This document shows positions 6,145-9,043 of a stretch of DNA of 9,043 bases, in pieces. The position numbers and the translations under genes were made by a program. This DNA is from JAUYQR01 sp043727195 (lineage in GTDB: Bacteria > Pseudomonadota > Alphaproteobacteria > Rhodobacterales > Rhodobacteraceae): contig JAYSYZ010000203.1 in assembly GCA_043727195.1 (NCBI GenBank), forward strand, positions 1 to 9,043, in the 5' to 3' direction. The first letter of the stretch is position 1; each line of letters starts with the position of its first letter. Under the pieces are notes generated by a model. It searched no databases, was not told where the DNA came from, and was given only the letters and a program-made list of their open reading frames with translations.

Positions 6145-8370
6145 GTGGGTGTGGGCATGGCTTCTGCGGCGCGAAAGACTGTTGAGGTCGACAACGAAGT
6201 TTTTGCAGACGAGCTGAAGCCCGGCACGCAGCTGTTGCACGGGCAGTTCACCATCGAGTCGTTCCTGAACAGCGGCGGTTTCGGCATCACCTATCTCGCA
6301 CGCGATTCGCTGGATCGGCAGGTCGTGATCAAGGAGTGTTTTCCCAGTTCCTTCTGCCGCCGGTCAAAAACGATTGTCGGCGCACGGTCGCGAGCCCATC
6401 AGGTGGAATTCCGGTCAATCGTCAAACTCTTCGTGCAGGAGGCGTTCAATCTTTCGAAATTGAAGCATCCGCAGATCGTCGGAGTGCATCAGGTTTTTGA
6501 GGATAATGACACCGCCTACATGGCGATGGATTACATCGAGGGCTTCGACCTGCTTGAAACCCTTGAAGAAGGCGCGACCCGGCTAAGCAGCGCGGAAATC
6601 GTCGGCGTATTGCAAAAGATCCTTGGTGCCGTGGGGTTTGTTCACAGCCGGGGCGTGCTGCACCGCGACATCTCGCCTGACAACATCCTGATGGACAAGG
6701 CCAGCGGCAATCCTGTGCTGATCGATTTTGGTGCGGCACGCGAAGAGGTGTCCAAGGTCAGCCGGGCGCTATCGGCAATCCGCGTGGTGAAGGACGGCTA
6801 CTCACCGCAGGAATTCTACATCAACGGCAGCACTCAGGGCCCCTTCAGCGACCTGTATGCCCTCGCAGCGACGTTTTATCACCTCATCACCGGCAAGACC
6901 CCGGCAAATTCGCAGACTCGGCTGTCGGCGGTGGCATCGGGCGATGCAGACCCATATGCGCCGCTATCGGGCCATGTCACCGGTTTTCCGCCTGCGTTCC
7001 TCAAGGCAATGGACAAGGCGATGAACGTGTTTCCGAAGGATCGCATTCAGTCTGCCGATGCCTGGCTTGCCATGATCGCACCGGGCGCCGAGGCGGCAGA
7101 CCAACCGGTAACGACCGCCCGCCAGGCGTCAAAACGGCCAGTGTCGGAAAAGGTGGTCGTCCACGCGGCCCCGGTGCCAAGGCCACCGAAGGCGCTGCTG
7201 ATCGGATCTGCCGCCGCCTTTGCCGTGATGGCTGGTCTTGCGGTTTGGCAGGGCGGGCTTGCCGGCAAGGCGACAGAACCGCCTGCCCCGGCATCCGCAG
7301 CGGTCGCTGTCATGGAAAAGCCTGATGCCGTCGAAACTGCTGCGGTGAATCCGGACGGCAAGCCGGTCGCGCCAGTGGTCGAAACCGTCGTTGCCACGAC
7401 CGATGTGTCGGCACCGGACGCTGCGATCAAAGGCGGCGATGCGGCGGACGCTTTGCCAGCCGATGGCGCATCTGGCGACGCGGTGGTCACGTCGCCCGCT
7501 GATGCAGCGGCCCCATCGTTGCAGGCCGAAGCGGTCGAGCCGCCGAGGCTGGACGCGGTCACCGCACCGACAGAAGAAGTCGCGGCGGCACCCGTAACGG
7601 TCGGGGCTGGCATGGCAGCCGTGGAAGTGGCCGCTGCAGACCCGATTGCACCGGCAACCGAAGTTTCAGCGGTTGATCTTGCGGTGGCGGATACGACCCC
7701 TGCCGTCGCTGCGCCGCAGCCAGGCGTCGTCGCCGATCCGGCAGCCGTTCGGCCCAGCGAGGATTTGGCCGCCGCTGAGCCTGCAAAGATGACACCGGTC
7801 ATATCGGACAAGATCACTCTGGCCCGCGCGGTCAGCATGCCATTCGGCTCGGACGATTGGCAGAAAAACCTGATCGCCAGCATCCAGCCGGGCGCGCCGA
7901 TGTGGATGCAGGCGGGCCAGCGCATCGTCGAAGTCAACGGCCTGCCCTTGCGCGGCAGCGATGATCTTCGGCAAGCCATGGGTCGCGGCAGTGATCTCGG
8001 CGCGCTGACGGAAGTTCAGGTGGTCTTCGGTGTGCAGGCCTTTGAGGGTGCCGATATCATCCGAAAGACCGAAGTTTTGCCGGTCATCGACCATCTGATC
8101 CTTGATACAGGTCTGGCATTCGAGGTGCGCGTGGCGGACGGCGGGGTGCAGACCGTGGTTACTGACGTGCCGGTTGGTTCGGACGCCGACTTGCAGGTGG
8201 GCGATGTCCTGATCGTCTATTCGGCAACGCAAGAGAAGATCGATGCCGCCACGACACTTGCAACCATCCTGTCGCGCGAAATCGAGAGGAAAGTTGCAAC
8301 TTACCGCTTTGCCGTCAAACGCGATGGCGGCATGATTGTCGCAGCCTTCACGCTGACCGTGGCGGACTGA
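6145..8370 (+). CDS. Transmembrane Ser/Thr protein kinase with extracytoplasmic PDZ-like tandem
   Basis: The 741-residue protein begins with a complete Hanks-type kinase domain (about 34-312). The glycine loop LNSGGFG is at 41-47, Lys63 lies in VIKECFP (61-67), and Glu99 is the probable helix-C glutamate. Catalytic HRDISPDN is at 173-180 (Asp175, Asn180), DFG at 194-196 and the activation-segment end at GYSPQEFY (218-225). All catalytic residues are present, so it should be active. The IKECFP segment places it with the proteobacterial IKEYFP-type kinases often found beside FHA proteins. One transmembrane helix (about 349-368) is followed by a roughly 180-residue Ala/Val/Pro/Asp-rich linker (375-555) and a C-terminal region resembling two PDZ modules. 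These are IQPGAPMWMQAGQRIVEVNG (580-599) with SDDLRQAM, and VPVGSDADLQVGDVLIVYS (675-693). The GTG at 6145-6147 has GGGGG 7 nt upstream. An ATG at 6157 is the alternative start. The preceding in-frame codon is TAA. Confidence 0.92.
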   Translation: MGVGMASAARKTVEVDNEVFADELKPGTQLLHGQFTIESFLNSGGFGITYLARDSLDRQVVIKECFPSSFCRRSKTIVGARSRAHQVEFRSIVKLFVQEAFNLSKLKHPQIVGVHQVFEDNDTAYMAMDYIEGFDLLETLEEGATRLSSAEIVGVLQKILGAVGFVHSRGVLHRDISPDNILMDKASGNPVLIDFGAAREEVSKVSRALSAIRVVKDGYSPQEFYINGSTQGPFSDLYALAATFYHLITGKTPANSQTRLSAVASGDADPYAPLSGHVTGFPPAFLKAMDKAMNVFPKDRIQSADAWLAMIAPGAEAADQPVTTARQASKRPVSEKVVVHAAPVPRPPKALLIGSAAAFAVMAGLAVWQGGLAGKATEPPAPASAAVAVMEKPDAVETAAVNPDGKPVAPVVETVVATTDVSAPDAAIKGGDAADALPADGASGDAVVTSPADAAAPSLQAEAVEPPRLDAVTAPTEEVAAAPVTVGAGMAAVEVAAADPIAPATEVSAVDLAVADTTPAVAAPQPGVVADPAAVRPSEDLAAAEPAKMTPVISDKITLARAVSMPFGSDDWQKNLIASIQPGAPMWMQAGQRIVEVNGLPLRGSDDLRQAMGRGSDLGALTEVQVVFGVQAFEGADIIRKTEVLPVIDHLILDTGLAFEVRVADGGVQTVVTDVPVGSDADLQVGDVLIVYSATQEKIDAATTLATILSREIERKVATYRFAVKRDGGMIVAAFTLTVAD

Positions 8371-8411
8371 ACGGTGCATTCGGAAAAACCAGAAGTTCGG
8401 GGGACAGAGTT

Positions 8412-9043
8412 TTGAATTTTCTGCGGGCCATCTTTGGAAGGTCGTCCGAAGCCAAGGCGAAGGCCGCGGCTCCGGTCGAAGTGACCCCCGATCCGGCAAT
8501 CGCCGCCCTCGCCGAACTTGAGGTCAAGCGCCTGAGACAAGCCTTGGCAGCAGTAACCCCGCCACCACTGCTGCCCGATCTGGACCCCGCCGCAGCCGAA
8601 CCAGCCGCCCGGCCCAGCCGGGTGGTAAAAGCCAAGGTGTCCGCCCCGAATGGCGGCGGGCAGGCTGGTTCGGTCAACATCTGGGATCTTGAAGAGGCAG
8701 AGGCCCGCGCCGAAGATGCTGCAAAAGTCGCGTCGCCGGTCGAACCGAGACGCCGTAGACCGACCCGCACCAAGACCCGCATCCTCGGCTTCGAGGCGGA
8801 GCCGGCTTCGGTGGTACCATTGTTCGAAGAGCCTGAGAGGGCGGCAATTGCGGATGCGGTTCCGGCCGCAGGTTCGGGCCATGTGATGTATCCCACCGGC
8901 TGGCTGATCGTCACGGATGGACCCGGTCGCGGGGCGGGCTTTGCGCTCATGCAAGGCGTATCGCAGATTGGTCGTGGCACGGATCAGACGATCAGCCTTG
9001 ATTTTGGCGACATGTCGGTATCGCGCAGCAATCATGCGGCGAT
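8412..9043 (+). CDS. FHA-domain protein, 3' end beyond the window
   Basis: An open frame of 210 codons begins at TTG 8412-8414 and is still open at the window's end. GGGGGA lies about 7 nt before the TTG, and no in-frame ATG or GTG occurs between the kinase stop and it. The first residues (MNFLRAIFGR) look like an amphipathic start, followed by an Ala/Pro-rich, probably disordered stretch to about 155. That stretch includes a basic Thr-rich segment RRRRPTRTKTRILGF at 113-127. The FHA domain starts near Gly163 (GWLIVTDGPGRGAGFAL). It shows the phosphopeptide-binding Gly187-Arg188 in QIGRGT, then ISLDFGDMSVSRSNHA with Ser204-Arg205 and His208. FHA domains bind phosphothreonine, so with the kinase ending 41 bp upstream this is the likely reader or substrate of that kinase. 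The domain is cut before its last strands, and what follows it is unknown. Confidence 0.87.
   Translation, partial: MNFLRAIFGRSSEAKAKAAAPVEVTPDPAIAALAELEVKRLRQALAAVTPPPLLPDLDPAAAEPAARPSRVVKAKVSAPNGGGQAGSVNIWDLEEAEARAEDAAKVASPVEPRRRRPTRTKTRILGFEAEPASVVPLFEEPERAAIADAVPAAGSGHVMYPTGWLIVTDGPGRGAGFALMQGVSQIGRGTDQTISLDFGDMSVSRSNHAA

Noticed and set aside
5871..6290. 139-codon minus-strand frame overlapping the kinase start
   Set aside because: It would overlap the kinase N-terminus by about 145 bases and its product shows no recognisable features.
7047..7979. 310-codon minus-strand frame opposite the kinase linker
   Set aside because: The Ala/Ser/Thr/Gly-rich sequence arises from the Ala/Val/Pro-rich codons of the kinase linker. 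The plus-strand kinase frame is continuous and has clear domains on both sides.
8348..9035. Minus-strand frames of 210 and 244 codons opposite the FHA gene
   Set aside because: The plus strand encodes a recognisable FHA domain and follows the kinase. The antisense products lack any family features.
1..9043. CRISPR array, tRNA, rRNA, insertion sequence, toxin-antitoxin or defence module
   Set aside because: I looked for regular repeats with spacers, tRNA-like cloverleaf ends, transposase or integrase motifs and small paired genes, and saw none.

Overview
The window reads as chromosomal DNA from a high-GC alphaproteobacterium, most likely a Rhodobacterales (Rhodobacteraceae/Paracoccaceae) member. 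This rests on the GC-rich codon use, tightly overlapping minus-strand genes, and the style of the proteins (IKE(C/Y)FP-type Ser/Thr kinase, FHA protein, DMT and AEC carriers, YaiI/DUF188). No rRNA, tRNA, insertion sequence, integrase or CRISPR array was seen, and nothing suggests a mobile island.

Left part (73-2955, all minus strand). A small membrane-anchored coiled-coil protein (2689-2955) is followed by three overlapping genes: an EamA/DMT transporter (1585-2517), a HAD-family hydrolase (972-1595, 11-bp overlap) and an ornithine-cyclodeaminase/mu-crystallin family dehydrogenase (73-975, ATGA overlap). The last three look translationally coupled and probably handle a small metabolite. Their substrates cannot be read from the sequence.

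Middle part (3128-5782, all minus strand). A second compact operon encodes an AEC-family permease, S-formylglutathione hydrolase (formaldehyde detoxification), a secreted CAP/SCP-domain protein and a YaiI/YqxD (DUF188) protein. The genes are separated by +3, -8 and -4 bp. The 172-bp gap at 2956-3127 separates the two minus-strand groups.

Right part (5783-9043). A 362-bp divergent intergenic region leads into a plus-strand pair: a transmembrane Ser/Thr protein kinase whose extracytoplasmic part ends in two PDZ-like modules, and an FHA-domain protein that begins at a TTG codon and runs off the window. Together they look like the start of a phospho-signalling locus (kinase plus phosphothreonine reader). 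The rest of that locus lies beyond the right edge, so its output cannot be determined here.

The most interesting content is the kinase/FHA pair. Everything else is mostly ordinary core or accessory metabolism.
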